From Panonychus citri (Eukaryota; Arthropoda; Arachnida; Trombidiformes; Tetranychidae): DNA of 64,000 nucleotides. Made by a program: the position numbers and the translations under genes. The DNA is taken from assembly GCF_014898815.1 (NCBI RefSeq), contig NW_026515530.1, forward strand, positions 62,001 through 126,000. Reading direction: 5' to 3'. The notes beneath the pieces were generated by a model. It saw only the letters and a program-made list of their open reading frames with translations. It was not told where the DNA came from and did no database searches. Positions within the stretch are counted from its first letter, which is position 1, and every line of letters begins with the position of its first letter. Positions 1-10,677 of the stretch are shown in pieces.

Positions 1-2281
1 CTTTATTCAATTATCAACCTTTTGATTATACGATCATTTCTGTCACTTTCATTTAGACTCATGATCAATATCATGGTATTGTTTGGATCGTCTATTGAAT
101 AATCAACTAAATTGCAACGATATTTTTCAAGCTCTAATTAAAACACATCATTAAAATGATTTAATTAACTCTGATTTTTGAGCAGAATTAATTTGCATAA
201 ACTAATCATTTAGAGTTGCATTTGATTACTAAAAGTTTTCTGCAATTCAATCAACAGTTATTATCTTTTAGATTTGCTGAAAACTCAACGATAAACTTGA
301 AGTTTGACTTATGGATATTCACAAATTTAGTCTGATTTGTTTTTATTTATTCTGTCGATTTATGTTTATTGAATTGATTTTTTACTGATTTTACTGTTCA
401 AAACTATCAGGTTCTGGTGTTTATGTGAACTCTGTTGGCTCAATGGATAATCAGGTTGGTTGTTCATGATTACCAATTGTAATTGGTTTAGAATGTTAAT
501 AAACTTGAGAATCCATTATGAGAAAAAGAGATGAAAACTCAAGATAATTTATTGAATTTTCACTTTTGATTCCAATTTCATCACAAGATTAGCCATTGTT
601 GTTTTATTAACCAAAAATCTTATGAGTGAATTTAAGCCAAAATAATGATGATAAGGATGATGAATAGGAAGATATGTAGTTTAAGTGAGCATTGTTATTA
701 CCACCTCGACCGAGTGTAGATTATAATAAATAATGGTAAGTCTCGAATCGAAATAGAATGGACAATTACTCTTTTCGTCAAGAGGTTCGAGAGAAAACAA
801 AGAATGAATAAGAAAAGAGATGAGAAGACTGATGAAAAAGAAAAAAAAATCGAATGAAAAATGGTTCATCATCTCACAAAATTCGATAATAATAGTATTT
901 GTTTGTGCGAATTTTTCTCTTTCTTTTTTATTCGAAAAGAAAAGAAAATAATCTTGAAAGTAAAGCTCTTTTTTCGATTACTCAAAAGCCAGAATATTGA
1001 AAGAGAGAGAGAGAGAGAGAGGATAAGACATGGTGATAATAATTTCTCATGGAAAATGAATCTATCTCATTTGTACAATGAGAAAGATTCTTGAGTCCTG
1101 GAATAAAACTAAAGATAAGATCAGTAATTAATGAGAAAAAGAAACAGAAACCTCATGATTTATCCTGGAAAATCCTACTCAAGGATTGTTTCACTTTCCT
1201 TCATGGTCAATATCATAGAAAACTACTGAGTAGATTTCAGGGTGTAACAGGAAAGTATCTTATTGTATTCAGTATCATCTAATCGTGAGATAACCACAGA
1301 CCAACATAGAAAGGGTTTTATTAATATCTTATCGAGTGGTAACATTGGAAAAATTCATCCGAATGGAAAATTATTCATACAGATTCTTACTATGATAAAC
1401 TATCGAGGCAAAAATTTCAAGTCATTTTCAAAATGAATAAAAGAAAAGAAGAAGAAAAAATTGTTCTTTTTTCTTCTACTTCATCAACAACGATATCATC
1501 ATTATGAATGAGCAATATTCAATGTTCATGGTTGAAATTCATGATGAAAAAACGATAACAACAATTGGTTAGGTTTTGTTACATTTTACTGATTGTTACT
1601 ATTACATGAAAACACACAAGTAAATAAACAATTGATTCATTTGATTCAGATGGGATTGAAGTTTTCAAATTGATTGAAAAAGACAGATATTGAAACAATA
1701 TCATGATCCAATCATGAACTCAGCTAAAAGTTCAGATTAATATCAATCCTGTAAGTTTGTAGACTTTGCTTCAGTTCATCTTAAATTTATTTCTTCCTTT
1801 CTCTGAATAAATCATCCATGAGTTTTTCCTTTAAAAAACTTTCTTCTTCAGTATCGAGCCTTTGACTTAATTCTTGATCAGATTGACCTTCAATCCCATG
1901 ACACCTTCTCAAACTTCATGGAAACTGTTAGCCTACCCTTCTGAATAAGCCATGAAATTAACAAAAGCTTGATTAGTCGGCAAGCTAATGGTAATTAGTC
2001 TCATTCTGGGCGACAAAATCAAAACTATTATTATTCAATATTAACCATCCAGATAGAAATTTGTGTAAATATGAACTGAATATGAATTCATCATTTGAAG
2101 AAAGGATGAGAAAATTTTACCAATGAATAACATCACGGGTCATCATCATCATTCTGGTACAATAGGAGGATATAAGTTAAATAGAATCAGGAACCAGGAA
2201 GAATGAGAATAAGCTGAATATCATTTACATTGGAATCAGAATAGGAAATTTTTTTCTCTTTTCCTTCCTGAAGAAAAGAAT

Positions 2282-2344
<63 letters not shown>

Positions 2345-3845
2345 AGTGAAAGTAAATTCTTCCAAAGTAAATGTTATCTTTCGCTTATTCCGGTTTCTTT
2401 TTTTACACTCTATCACAAACTGACCATTGTAACCATGACATGATACAGTCCAGAAAAAATAATAATATTCTCATGATGATGTTACTTGAAAAATATTCAA
2501 TGTACTGAGGAGATAAGAAACATACGAATATGATAAACAGATAATACTGAGAAATGATGATGAGAATTTGTGATATTTTCCCTCTTTCTCTATGCTACCT
2601 CGTTTCGAGGTCACTGACTCGAACTGAATGATAATAGTCGAAGGATAGAACATGAAATATGAAATTGGATAGAGAAGCAGAAAAAAATATTATGATCTTT
2701 CAATTGAAACGAAAAGAAATTGACTGATAATTTCCAATTCATTCACTCCTGTTTCCAACTCTTCGTGATATGGATTTGATCAATACATCAGCTCGTAAGA
2801 TTATGTTACAAATGTCCAGACGAAAATGGAATTTTTCAAACTCCCAATGCTTCCCGCCTATTCCACAAAAGATATTAGAGAAAATCCTCAACAATATTAA
2901 TAGAAAAAGTTGTTCACAAACTCGAACTTTTTGATATACTTTCTCATTATAAAGTTGGAAAAACTTTTTTGTCGATGAGATAATAAGATAATAAAGAGAA
3001 TCATGATAATTAGCATAATGAGATTATATTATTACGATGAGAATATTAAGAGAAAAGGCAAAAAATTATTCGAAATTCTGAATTGATTGTTCTTTATTTT
3101 CGATCTCTTTTGTTGAATAGAAATTTTCGAACTGATTATTTTCATCTGGAAACGAAAAAGATAAATAATGATCATCAGAACATGTGATGAGATTTAATCA
3201 CGACTTAGGAAAAAACTGACATGACAAAAAACTCTAATAGATTTGAATACCTTCTAGAGTTCTCAAAGTTGACAAACTGAATGTCAAAGAAAAATGAATC
3301 AGATTGTTCTGATTTAGAACAAAATAATTTCCTATCACATTTAAAGAGCTCTAAAGATTTATTTTCAATCATTTTTCATGGAAAATAATTGGTGACAATT
3401 AAATAGTATTAATATGTTACCTTTTCTCAATTGTAAATAAATCAACAAATCTCATTATACGTCATGTTTTCTGTACCCTCATCTGTACCCTCATCTGAAT
3501 ATCCATGAATATGAAACAAAAAAAAATTCATCATTTCCATTTCCGGATCAATATTATTGGTGATAAGTTGAAAAAAGCGAAAGAAAAACAAAAATTGTAA
3601 CTGAATATAAATGTCACCATGATATCATTTTGACTATTATTGATTTTCAATGTAATATAAATAAGATGCAATCAGAATATGATAACAAAGATAACAAGAA
3701 CAACAATGTTCATGATAACATAGGATATTAACACTGAATCCATGATGAATCCATGAGACAATCTCATCTCTCTTTTTGGCAACAGATAATGAGAATCAAT
3801 TGATTAGCATAATTATCATTCATGTAATAATAATAAGATGATGAT
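1..3845. other. Gene-poor AT-rich stretch before element 1
   Basis: I see no supportable coding exon here. The short open frames are compositionally biased (K/N/F/I-rich) and lack conserved motifs or paired splice signals. The stretch contains a short GA run near 1000-1020, a long GA microsatellite at 2285-2342 and a duplicated 13-bp unit near 3471-3497. It could be intergenic DNA or a long intron. Confidence 0.6.
2285..2342. repeat. (GA)n microsatellite
   Basis: An uninterrupted GA dinucleotide run of nearly 60 bp. It produces an artefactual Ser-Leu repeat open frame on the minus strand. Confidence 0.97.
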
Positions 3846-4223
3846 TGTAAGGGGATTACTAATGTATTACGTCATCTTATTTAACTTCCCCCATTTAATC
3901 ATTCAATCACATGCTATTTAACTCTTATCTAATTGTCTAGGGATTAACCCTTCACATATATAAATCAAGCCCTTGGACTAAGGTCCTCAGTCCAATTAAG
4001 TGTTTGATTTAAATATGTTAAACCTCTAATTTTGTGATTCACCTTTACGTTCAATTAAGTTTAACCCCTTTACCTTTCAACCCATTTAATTACAGTTTCT
4101 GATTTACCTTACATTCAATAAAATCTAATTACTCAAGTGCTTAAATTCAAAGTCTCCGTTTCCTTAGTTTAGTCGATCTTCGGGTTCCTATTTAGGTTCT
4201 TTTGACAACAAAATTTACTTACA
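3846..4223 (+). repeat. 5' LTR of element 1
   Basis: 378 bp, TGT...ACA ends, matching 12989-13366 base for base as far as I can compare. It holds a TATA box, an initiator, a poly(A) signal AATAAA at 4118-4123 and one copy of the AAGG-N-CCTC palindrome at 3973-3995. Confidence 0.95.
3959..3991 (+). promoter_or_regulatory. LTR core promoter (TATA + TCAGT initiator), element 1
   Basis: TATAAA begins at 3959 and the arthropod-type initiator TCAGT lies at 3987-3991, with its A at 3989, 30 nt downstream. This is the standard pol II spacing. The initiator lies inside the palindrome at 3973-3995, so the palindrome is mostly in U3. The AATAAA at 4118 would end the R region. The same arrangement recurs in the 3' LTR. 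Confidence 0.7.
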
Positions 4224-4226
4224 CAT

Positions 4227-4239
4227 TGGTGGAGATGCC
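4227..4239 (+). other. Primer binding site, element 1
   Basis: TGGTGGAGATGCC starts 3 nt after the LTR and begins with the TGG that pairs with tRNA CCA-3'. I cannot name the tRNA with confidence. Confidence 0.6.
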
Positions 4240-4494
4240 TCTGCTAATCTAAGTGAGAACTAAGTGACTTTCTTTGTGGCCACATCATCAACTAAGAAAC
4301 GCCTAAAAAAGCTAAGAAGCTTATAAACTCTAACAAGCCTTAGTTTCCGTTTCCGTGAAAGTACTTCAAGTTAAATTGTCGCAGGGTGAGAGGACCTTTC
4401 ACCCCACAACAATCAACTTCGATTAGATTTGTGTAAAAATCAACTATAAACTGTGTGATAAATTAAGTGAAAAGGGTAAAATAAAGTAATCAAC

Positions 4495-5472
4495 ATGATT
4501 GAAGACTCGCCAACAAAAACAACAACATACCCTAAAACTACAGTGAGTGAAAAGATTACTCGAAATGAGCTAAGTGGAATAGCTCTGGATTGGGGAATCA
4601 AAAGTCCTGATCAGAAAACCGAAAATATGCTTCAGAAAGAAATTTGGGAAGCTCAAGTGATACAAGAAATGTATCAAAACGATGGAGAAGAGATAAATGG
4701 TCCCTTCGAAATAAATTCAAAAAGAGAATACAAGATTAAATGGCAAGATGGTCTAATTCTGAGAAAACTTGGATTGGATTATACATCGCTCGCTACATTG
4801 TTAAAAGAGAAAATCTATTCAATTGATCAGTTAAGAAAATACACCAAAAGACAACTTGAAGATGATCTGGGATTATCTCCAGCGTTTGCTTCGTTATTGG
4901 CGAATAACTATTCAATGATGGAAAATATCTCAATGTCGGAAGCGTTGGAAAAATTCAATCTTCAAGAAAAAGAGAGACAATTAACCCTCGCTCAACAACA
5001 AGCATTGAAGCGAATCAATAAACGAAATTGGCCAAATAGAGAAAGGCAAACATTTACTGATTTTCTCAAGTGTTTAGAGTACGATCTGAGGACCTTAGAT
5101 CCCTCTAAACAAACTTGGATTGATCACATTACAGTCCTTCTCGAAAATGAAGCACGTGATCGAGCAGAAAAACTGAGAAACGATTCACCATTCATTGAAT
5201 ATGAAGAATGGAAACAAAAACTAACCAATTCAACGATAACGGCAAGTGAAAAAGCAGAAGCTATTTACAACGTGGTACAAAAACGATATGATCCTAAAAC
5301 AGATCCACGCGATCACTTTAAACGAATTGAAACTTCTTTAAAAATTATCTATCCTTCAGCTACTAATGAAACATTAGCAATCGCAATGTTATCATCAATC
5401 CCTTATTATATACAGAATGAAATCATTCCAGAGATAACTGATTTGGAAATCGAGAAAATAAAAGCAAGGTAA
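4495..5472 (+). CDS. Gag (capsid region), element 1
   Basis: An ATG-initiated 325-aa frame 270 bp downstream of the 5' LTR. It is hydrophilic and rich in Glu, Lys and Gln. The second half (about residues 170-320: NWPNRERQTFTDF, then YNVVQKRYDPKTDPRDHF) has the character of a retrotransposon capsid domain, and the position fits Gag. The frame stops at 5472, but the neighbouring +1 frame continues at once with a basic segment and the zinc knuckle. The true Gag therefore runs on, through a frameshift or an indel between 5462 and 5472. The identification rests mainly on position and on the downstream nucleocapsid. Confidence 0.8.
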   Translation: MIEDSPTKTTTYPKTTVSEKITRNELSGIALDWGIKSPDQKTENMLQKEIWEAQVIQEMYQNDGEEINGPFEINSKREYKIKWQDGLILRKLGLDYTSLATLLKEKIYSIDQLRKYTKRQLEDDLGLSPAFASLLANNYSMMENISMSEALEKFNLQEKERQLTLAQQQALKRINKRNWPNRERQTFTDFLKCLEYDLRTLDPSKQTWIDHITVLLENEARDRAEKLRNDSPFIEYEEWKQKLTNSTITASEKAEAIYNVVQKRYDPKTDPRDHFKRIETSLKIIYPSATNETLAIAMLSSIPYYIQNEIIPEITDLEIEKIKAR

Positions 5473-5683
5473 TAGGTCATTGGCAAAAGAACAAAAGAAG
5501 TCAAGAGGTTATCCATCAAGGTCACGACCTTCTCAAGGTAATGATAACTGGCGATCAAACCAGAATTCACCCAAGTCAAATGAGAAAACAAAAAATTGTG
5601 AGCATTGTAAAGCAACCTCACATAATTCTGAAGATTGTTGGACGAAATATCCTGAAAAGAGACCAAAGAGATCAACAGAATAA
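5462..5683 (+). CDS. Gag nucleocapsid with CCHC zinc knuckle (shifted frame), element 1
   Basis: This frame has no start codon of its own and continues Gag in the +1 frame. A Lys/Arg/Ser-rich stretch is followed by one CCHC knuckle, CEHCKATSHNSEDC, matching C-x2-C-x4-H-x4-C, as expected for binding the element RNA. The frame ends at 5683 and the protein-like reading continues in yet another frame (to about 5807) before the protease. The site around 5462-5472 (GCA AGG TAA) resembles a rare-codon +1 slip context, but element 2 fuses gag and protease in one frame, so an indel is at least as likely. Confidence 0.75.
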   Translation, partial: KQGNRSLAKEQKKSRGYPSRSRPSQGNDNWRSNQNSPKSNEKTKNCEHCKATSHNSEDCWTKYPEKRPKRSTE

Positions 5684-5739
5684 ACCTGAGCTTAAACAAG
5701 CTAACAACGTGGAAGTCGAAGAGCAATTAAGCGAAGGAA

Positions 5740-6060
5740 GTGTTAATACAACGTCTAATCGCCAACAAAAACAAGTCATCGGAAAAAGTAAGACACCCTA
5801 TGATTAAATTTTCAATTAATCAAGTTCAAATCGAGGGAATGTTTGATACAGGAGCGTGCACGAGTTTAATAAGCAAGGACCTCGCTGTTAAACTCGCCCT
5901 GTTCGCTTACCCTTATAAGCTACAATTCCAATCAGCAAATCAAAAAGTGATTCAATGTGAATGGTTTGTACCATTAAAAGTGTATAATGGTAATGAACCT
6001 AAATTGGTAGCAGCTTATGTCATTGATCTTTCAATGACATCCTGCTTGGTGAAAATATAA
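5740..6060 (+). CDS. Aspartic protease, element 1 (frame-broken)
   Basis: The retropepsin active-site motif FDTGACTS lies at about 5843-5866, followed by a typical hydrophobic strand pattern. The second retropepsin landmark, an ILLG-type motif, lies in a different frame at about 6036-6053 (DILLGENI), so the protease is split by a -1 frame change near 6030. That second frame stays open to about 6210. The domain would process the Gag-Pol polyprotein. Start codons inside this region are not real, because it belongs to one polyprotein. Confidence 0.8.
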   Translation: MLIQRLIANKNKSSEKVRHPMIKFSINQVQIEGMFDTGACTSLISKDLAVKLALFAYPYKLQFQSANQKVIQCEWFVPLKVYNGNEPKLVAAYVIDLSMTSCLVKI

Positions 6061-6232
6061 TCAAAGCGACTCAATTAATTATTGTTGCTAATGGATTAGG
6101 AAAACCCTATTCATTAAAACATATTAATTTAAATCAAGAATATAGATTAAAATTGATGTACCAAATTTACAAGATTCAACTATTATTGACCAATTGGTAT
6201 GCACAAATTACGATTTGAATCAACTTCATCAA

Positions 6233-6259
6233 ATGAGTAACAAGGACCTCGTTACTCAT
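6233..6259. repeat. Best-formed AAGGACCTC palindrome (9-nt arms)
   Basis: Arms ATGAGTAAC and GTTACTCAT pair perfectly around the 9-nt centre AAGGACCTC. It sits in the broken region between protease and RT. Confidence 0.9.
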
Positions 6260-6292
6260 CCGAATCAAGTGATGACACTCAATTAAACAATA

Positions 6293-9200
6293 GTGAACAA
6301 AGTAAACTCATTAATCAACAAACAAGTGAAATTACCTCAAATCAACGTAATAAGAGTAAATTACATCAACTTTTTCAATGAACATTATTCAGAAGATTCA
6401 CCATTTTTAATCAATAAAATTGAAGAATTTCAAGACACAAATATTGATTTACCTGAAAATCTTCAAAATCTCGACAACAAATTATATCAACAAATAAACA
6501 AAGAACTAAGTGAAAGTGAAAAACTGCAAATTTATCAAGTGTTACTAGAGGAAAGAGGCTCTTTTTCCTCAAGTAAATTTGACCTCGGATGTGTCCCAGC
6601 AGAATTCACAAAGTTCAAAATTGATATTGGTAACAATCCAATACCCAAGAGTAAACCATTTCGATCAAGTGAGAAGATGAGAGAAGAGATAAGAAAAATA
6701 ATCAAAGAGTTCAAAAAAAGGATAATCGAAGATTCAGATGTTGGTGGAGGAGCTCCAGCATTTGTGGTACCAAAACCAAATGGAACATGGCGAATGGTAA
6801 CATCATATGTAGAATTGAACAAATTAATTCAGAAAAGAAAATTCCCAATGCCTAACATAGACGATGCTATAAATCAACTCAAAGGTAACAAATATTTTAC
6901 GGTATTAGATCTATGTCAAGGGTACTATCAGTTGGAAATTCCGGAAGAAGAGAGAGATAAAACGAGCTTTGTAACAGAAGATGGTTGTTACAGATACAAA
7001 AGATTACCGATGGGATTGGCTGACGCACCATCTTACTTTCAAGAAGTAATCAATAAAGTTCTTGGAGAGCTGAAGTACACATGCTGCTTTGGATATTTTG
7101 ATGATATTGTTATATATGGAAAAACAATAGATCAACTTTGTGATAATATGAGAAAAGTTATTGGCGCTCTAAAAATATTTGGCTTTAAGAATCGAGTCGA
7201 AAAACTTCAAGTTGGAGCAACAGAAATTATCTGTTTAGGTCACATGGTATCCGGTAAAACAATCAGACCTGATCCTAAGAAAATCGAGAGGATTAAGGCC
7301 CTCAATCCTCCGAGTTCTCAGAATCAGATCAGATCTCACCTTGGATTGTTCAACTATTTCTCGAGATTCATAGAAAACTATGCAAAAATCGCAGCTCCAT
7401 TACAAGAACTGGTAAAGAAAAAGTACAAAGGAATCCCGATTAAATTGGAAGGAGAAACTTTGAAAAGCTGGAAACAACTAAAAGAAGCATTAACAAAGAA
7501 ATGCTTATTAACTCACTTCTATCCTGAAAGAGAAACAACTGTATTAGTCGATGCATCAGCAGTCGCAATTGGTGGAATATTGGCACAAAAAGATGACGAA
7601 GGTACATGGAATCCAGTATACTTTTTCGGCTGTAAGTTGCAGAAATATATGTATAGCTGGCAAACCACTGAAAAAGAATGTGCCGCTGTTGTCTATGCTT
7701 GCCGAAAGTTCGCACATTTCCTGAGACATAAAAAGTTCATTGTTAAATCTGATCATCATGCTCTATGCGAGCTCAAAAACACACAATTTAAAGTCCCAAG
7801 AATCATGAGATGGCAACATGATCTTTCCGAATTTGATTTCGAAGTACAATATCTGAAAGGTGAACATCATCCAGCAGATTGTTTTTCGAGATCAAACGAA
7901 TGGGCTCACAGACAAAAAGGCGAAATGACAGATGATCATTTCGATAAATATTTAAATTTCGTTAACTGTGAAAAAGACGATGTGATAATCGAAGACATGG
8001 AACTGAAAGAAGAAAACAAAATAATCGAAGATGAAACTCAAAAGGTCCTCTTGAGATTCATCCGAGAATTCGATTATTTAGATTCCCAACAACAGAAACA
8101 TTTTATCGCAGCGATAAAACAACCAAAAGTTCGAAAAGAAACAGAATCTGAATTGAAACGAGAACAAGAAAAGGATACTAGAGCAAAGTTAATAAAGGAA
8201 GAAATCGAAGAAGGTCGATTGAAAAGACAATACGAAATTCGAGATGGAATATTGTTTAAACTCAAGAAAGATGGATCATCAAGATTCTATCTTCCAGATT
8301 CACTCATCGATCAAGTATTTAAACAATATCATGAAGCGATTGAGGCGGGACATTTTGGTTTTAAGCCGACAATTCAAAAGATAAAATTAGATTTCTGGTT
8401 CCCTGAAATGAATGAAATTATTCAACAGAAAATTGCTTCATGTGAAAAATGTCAACAATACAAGTCAAAAACATATAAAGAAGGTAAAGCGAAAGGAATG
8501 AAAGTCGCTGATTACCCAATGGAAAGAGTTCAGATGGATATGATCGGACCGTTCACACCATCAACAACAGGTAACACAGTTGTACTTGTTGCGGTCGATT
8601 CATTGACAAGATATGGAATGGCGAAGCCCTTCAAGAAAGGTAACAGTTCAGATGTAATAAACCTTTTAGAGTCAATCATAAATCAATTTGGTAGAATGAA
8701 AATACTACAAACAGATAATGGGAAAATTTTTACATCAAAAGAGCTGAAAAGATTCGCTGAATTAAACCAAATACAACTAATAAACTCATCACCCTATCAT
8801 CCGCAAACAAATGGTCTAGTGGAACGATTGAATCGAGAAATAAAAACGAGAATGGCACTGTACACAGAAAGAGCTCATGAATGGGATATTCATTTGCAGA
8901 CCCTCATGTTCAGCTATAACAATTCGATAAAAACTGATATTGGCAAGTCACCATTTCAACTTCTTTACAATTACGAGCCTCGCTCACTCCTACACAACAG
9001 ATTTGAAATAACACCATTATACAAAGATAATGATATTATTGGGTCAAGAGAGAAAGCGAAAGAAGTTCTGAACGATAAATCTGAACAATCAGCAAACGAA
9101 AGAAACTTAACACAAAAAGAACCAAATTTGAAAAGAGGCGATTTGGCAAGAGTCAAACCTGTTCCGTATACAGTTGGACCATCATTTATGAAACAAAAAT

Positions 9201-9817
9201 TCACTGGTAAATACATCGTACTTGATACATATGATTCAACAGCGAAATTGATTTGTGTTTATACAAAGAAGATAAAAACGTTCAATTATGAAAGAATCAA
9301 GAAGATAGTGGGAAGACTTCCGAACAACTATCAATCCCTTTTGAACAAACACCCGTCAACCAAGTCGATGGAAGAAAGGATTGAACATCAAGAGGAAGGA
9401 GGACCTTCTTCCTCTAATGAACAATCACCACCCCAACGAGACCAAAAAGAAAAGGTTGAAGTTTCAAAGGTAATTAATTGGAACGATAGTGACACAGAAA
9501 TCGAGCAAAGTGAAATCGAAGAAACTAATGAGAAGCTTGAAGAAGCTAACAACGAAAGTAAAGAAACAGAGGAGAAGCTTGGAAACGCTAATAATGAGAA
9601 AGAAAAGGAAAACCTAATTCCTAACCCACAACAACTACCGCAAAAAGAAAACAGTGAAATCAACAAAGATCAACTTAAAAGTGACGAGATAAATCATCCA
9701 TGTGAACAATCAAGTGAACAAAGTGAAAACTGTGATTCATTAAGAGAAACAAGTGAACAGACAGTGCAAAAGAAAAGAACATACAAAAGAAAGTGTATCA
9801 ACAGTCACATGAAATGA
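6293..9817 (+). CDS. Pol: reverse transcriptase, RNase H, integrase, element 1
   Basis: A 1,174-aa open frame that enters from upstream without an ATG. RT: entry motif PAFVVPKPNGTWRM, the LDLCQGYYQ aspartate, LPMGLADAP, and the catalytic box as YFDD rather than the usual YLDD/YVDD. RNase H: VDASAVAIGG, TEKE and KSDHHAL supply its acidic residues. Integrase: a zinc site H-x6-H ... C-x2-C (CEKC), then the DDE triad in VQMDMIGPF, LQTDNGKIF and NGLVERLNRE. The C-terminal 250 residues are a Glu/Asn/Ser-rich tail with no recognisable chromodomain. Domain order is Ty3/gypsy. This is the longest intact frame of the element, so any damage lies upstream and downstream of it. Confidence 0.97.
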   Translation: MNKVNSLINKQVKLPQINVIRVNYINFFNEHYSEDSPFLINKIEEFQDTNIDLPENLQNLDNKLYQQINKELSESEKLQIYQVLLEERGSFSSSKFDLGCVPAEFTKFKIDIGNNPIPKSKPFRSSEKMREEIRKIIKEFKKRIIEDSDVGGGAPAFVVPKPNGTWRMVTSYVELNKLIQKRKFPMPNIDDAINQLKGNKYFTVLDLCQGYYQLEIPEEERDKTSFVTEDGCYRYKRLPMGLADAPSYFQEVINKVLGELKYTCCFGYFDDIVIYGKTIDQLCDNMRKVIGALKIFGFKNRVEKLQVGATEIICLGHMVSGKTIRPDPKKIERIKALNPPSSQNQIRSHLGLFNYFSRFIENYAKIAAPLQELVKKKYKGIPIKLEGETLKSWKQLKEALTKKCLLTHFYPERETTVLVDASAVAIGGILAQKDDEGTWNPVYFFGCKLQKYMYSWQTTEKECAAVVYACRKFAHFLRHKKFIVKSDHHALCELKNTQFKVPRIMRWQHDLSEFDFEVQYLKGEHHPADCFSRSNEWAHRQKGEMTDDHFDKYLNFVNCEKDDVIIEDMELKEENKIIEDETQKVLLRFIREFDYLDSQQQKHFIAAIKQPKVRKETESELKREQEKDTRAKLIKEEIEEGRLKRQYEIRDGILFKLKKDGSSRFYLPDSLIDQVFKQYHEAIEAGHFGFKPTIQKIKLDFWFPEMNEIIQQKIASCEKCQQYKSKTYKEGKAKGMKVADYPMERVQMDMIGPFTPSTTGNTVVLVAVDSLTRYGMAKPFKKGNSSDVINLLESIINQFGRMKILQTDNGKIFTSKELKRFAELNQIQLINSSPYHPQTNGLVERLNREIKTRMALYTERAHEWDIHLQTLMFSYNNSIKTDIGKSPFQLLYNYEPRSLLHNRFEITPLYKDNDIIGSREKAKEVLNDKSEQSANERNLTQKEPNLKRGDLARVKPVPYTVGPSFMKQKFTGKYIVLDTYDSTAKLICVYTKKIKTFNYERIKKIVGRLPNNYQSLLNKHPSTKSMEERIEHQEEGGPSSSNEQSPPQRDQKEKVEVSKVINWNDSDTEIEQSEIEETNEKLEEANNESKETEEKLGNANNEKEKENLIPNPQQLPQKENSEINKDQLKSDEINHPCEQSSEQSENCDSLRETSEQTVQKKRTYKRKCINSHMK

Positions 9818-10677
9818 CCACAAGAACTCGAAAACGAAATCAAATTCAAATGATTTCGAAGTGAAAAGGAATAAGGACCTCATTCCAATTCATTTCAAGT
9901 TCATTTAATTCTCATTCTAATTAAGACTAATCATTAGTTACTAACAAAAAGCACTTAGAATAAATAGAAGAAAAATTTTCTCTTTAGAAAAGAAAAGAGA
10001 AAAGAATAATTGAAAATCCGTTTAGAAAATTTTACTAACCCATATACATTAACACTTTCAGGCACCTTGTTCAGTAATTAATTTTGTGGTCAAAGGACCT
10101 CTGACCTCAAAATTAATTAACTGAATCAACTAATTAATTAATTAATTAATTAAACAAATGGACACAAACCAAATCTAACATCAGAGAAAAAGCTAAACAC
10201 AAATGAGTAAATTAACACCAGGGGGTGACTAAGATTAACCTTTGTCACGTTATCGACTCCCTCAACGTGCTCACTCAACCCTTTGAAACAATTGAGACGC
10301 CATTGTATCGGCCATTTTGTGTTCTGGTTTGTCATTGTTCAAATTGTTACAATTGATTAATTATGTTTTTAACCTTTAATTTTGTTAATTTGGTGAAATT
10401 TGATTCAATTAAGAAAAGGGCGAAAGGACCTCTCACCCAATTCTAATTGATCAAGTGATCAACAATTCATTTGTTCAATAGTTTGAACAAATTTCCGTGA
10501 AAATTTAAATTGTCCCTTTATAAGCTACTGTGTCCCGATATAACAAATTTCCGTGTAAATCCAATTCTCCCGTGTAAATCACAAATTTCCGTGTAAATCC
10601 TAGTGACAACTAACACCTTAGATTTAGTGTTAAATCAGTGATCAACATTTTCATCACAATTAACCAACAAGAGATAA
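9818..10677 (+). other. Non-coding gap between pol and 3' ORFs of element 1, palindrome-rich
   Basis: About 860 bp without a credible ORF. It holds three core palindromes (9868-9886, 10088-10106, 10418-10438). The second is nested inside a larger inverted repeat, about 10073-10122, whose outer arms are AATTAATTTTG / CAAAATTAATT. A TTAA repeat run follows at 10128-10155. The phrase 'TTTCCGTGTAAATCC' recurs imperfectly at 10490-10600. This region may hold the promoter or splice acceptor for the 3' ORFs, or packaging signals. Confidence 0.6.

Noticed and set aside
2225..2416. Minus-strand frame with Ser-Leu repeats
   Set aside because: Product of the GA microsatellite. The same holds for the frame at 57079-57348.
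5462..5475. Programmed +1 frameshift between gag and the zinc knuckle of element 1
   Set aside because: The context is suggestive, but element 2 reads gag-pro in one frame and several further frame changes follow here, so an indel is simpler.
9388..9666. 92-aa minus-strand frame (Leu/Ser-rich) inside pol of element 1
   Set aside because: Antisense shadow of the Glu/Asn-rich pol tail, with no motif of its own.
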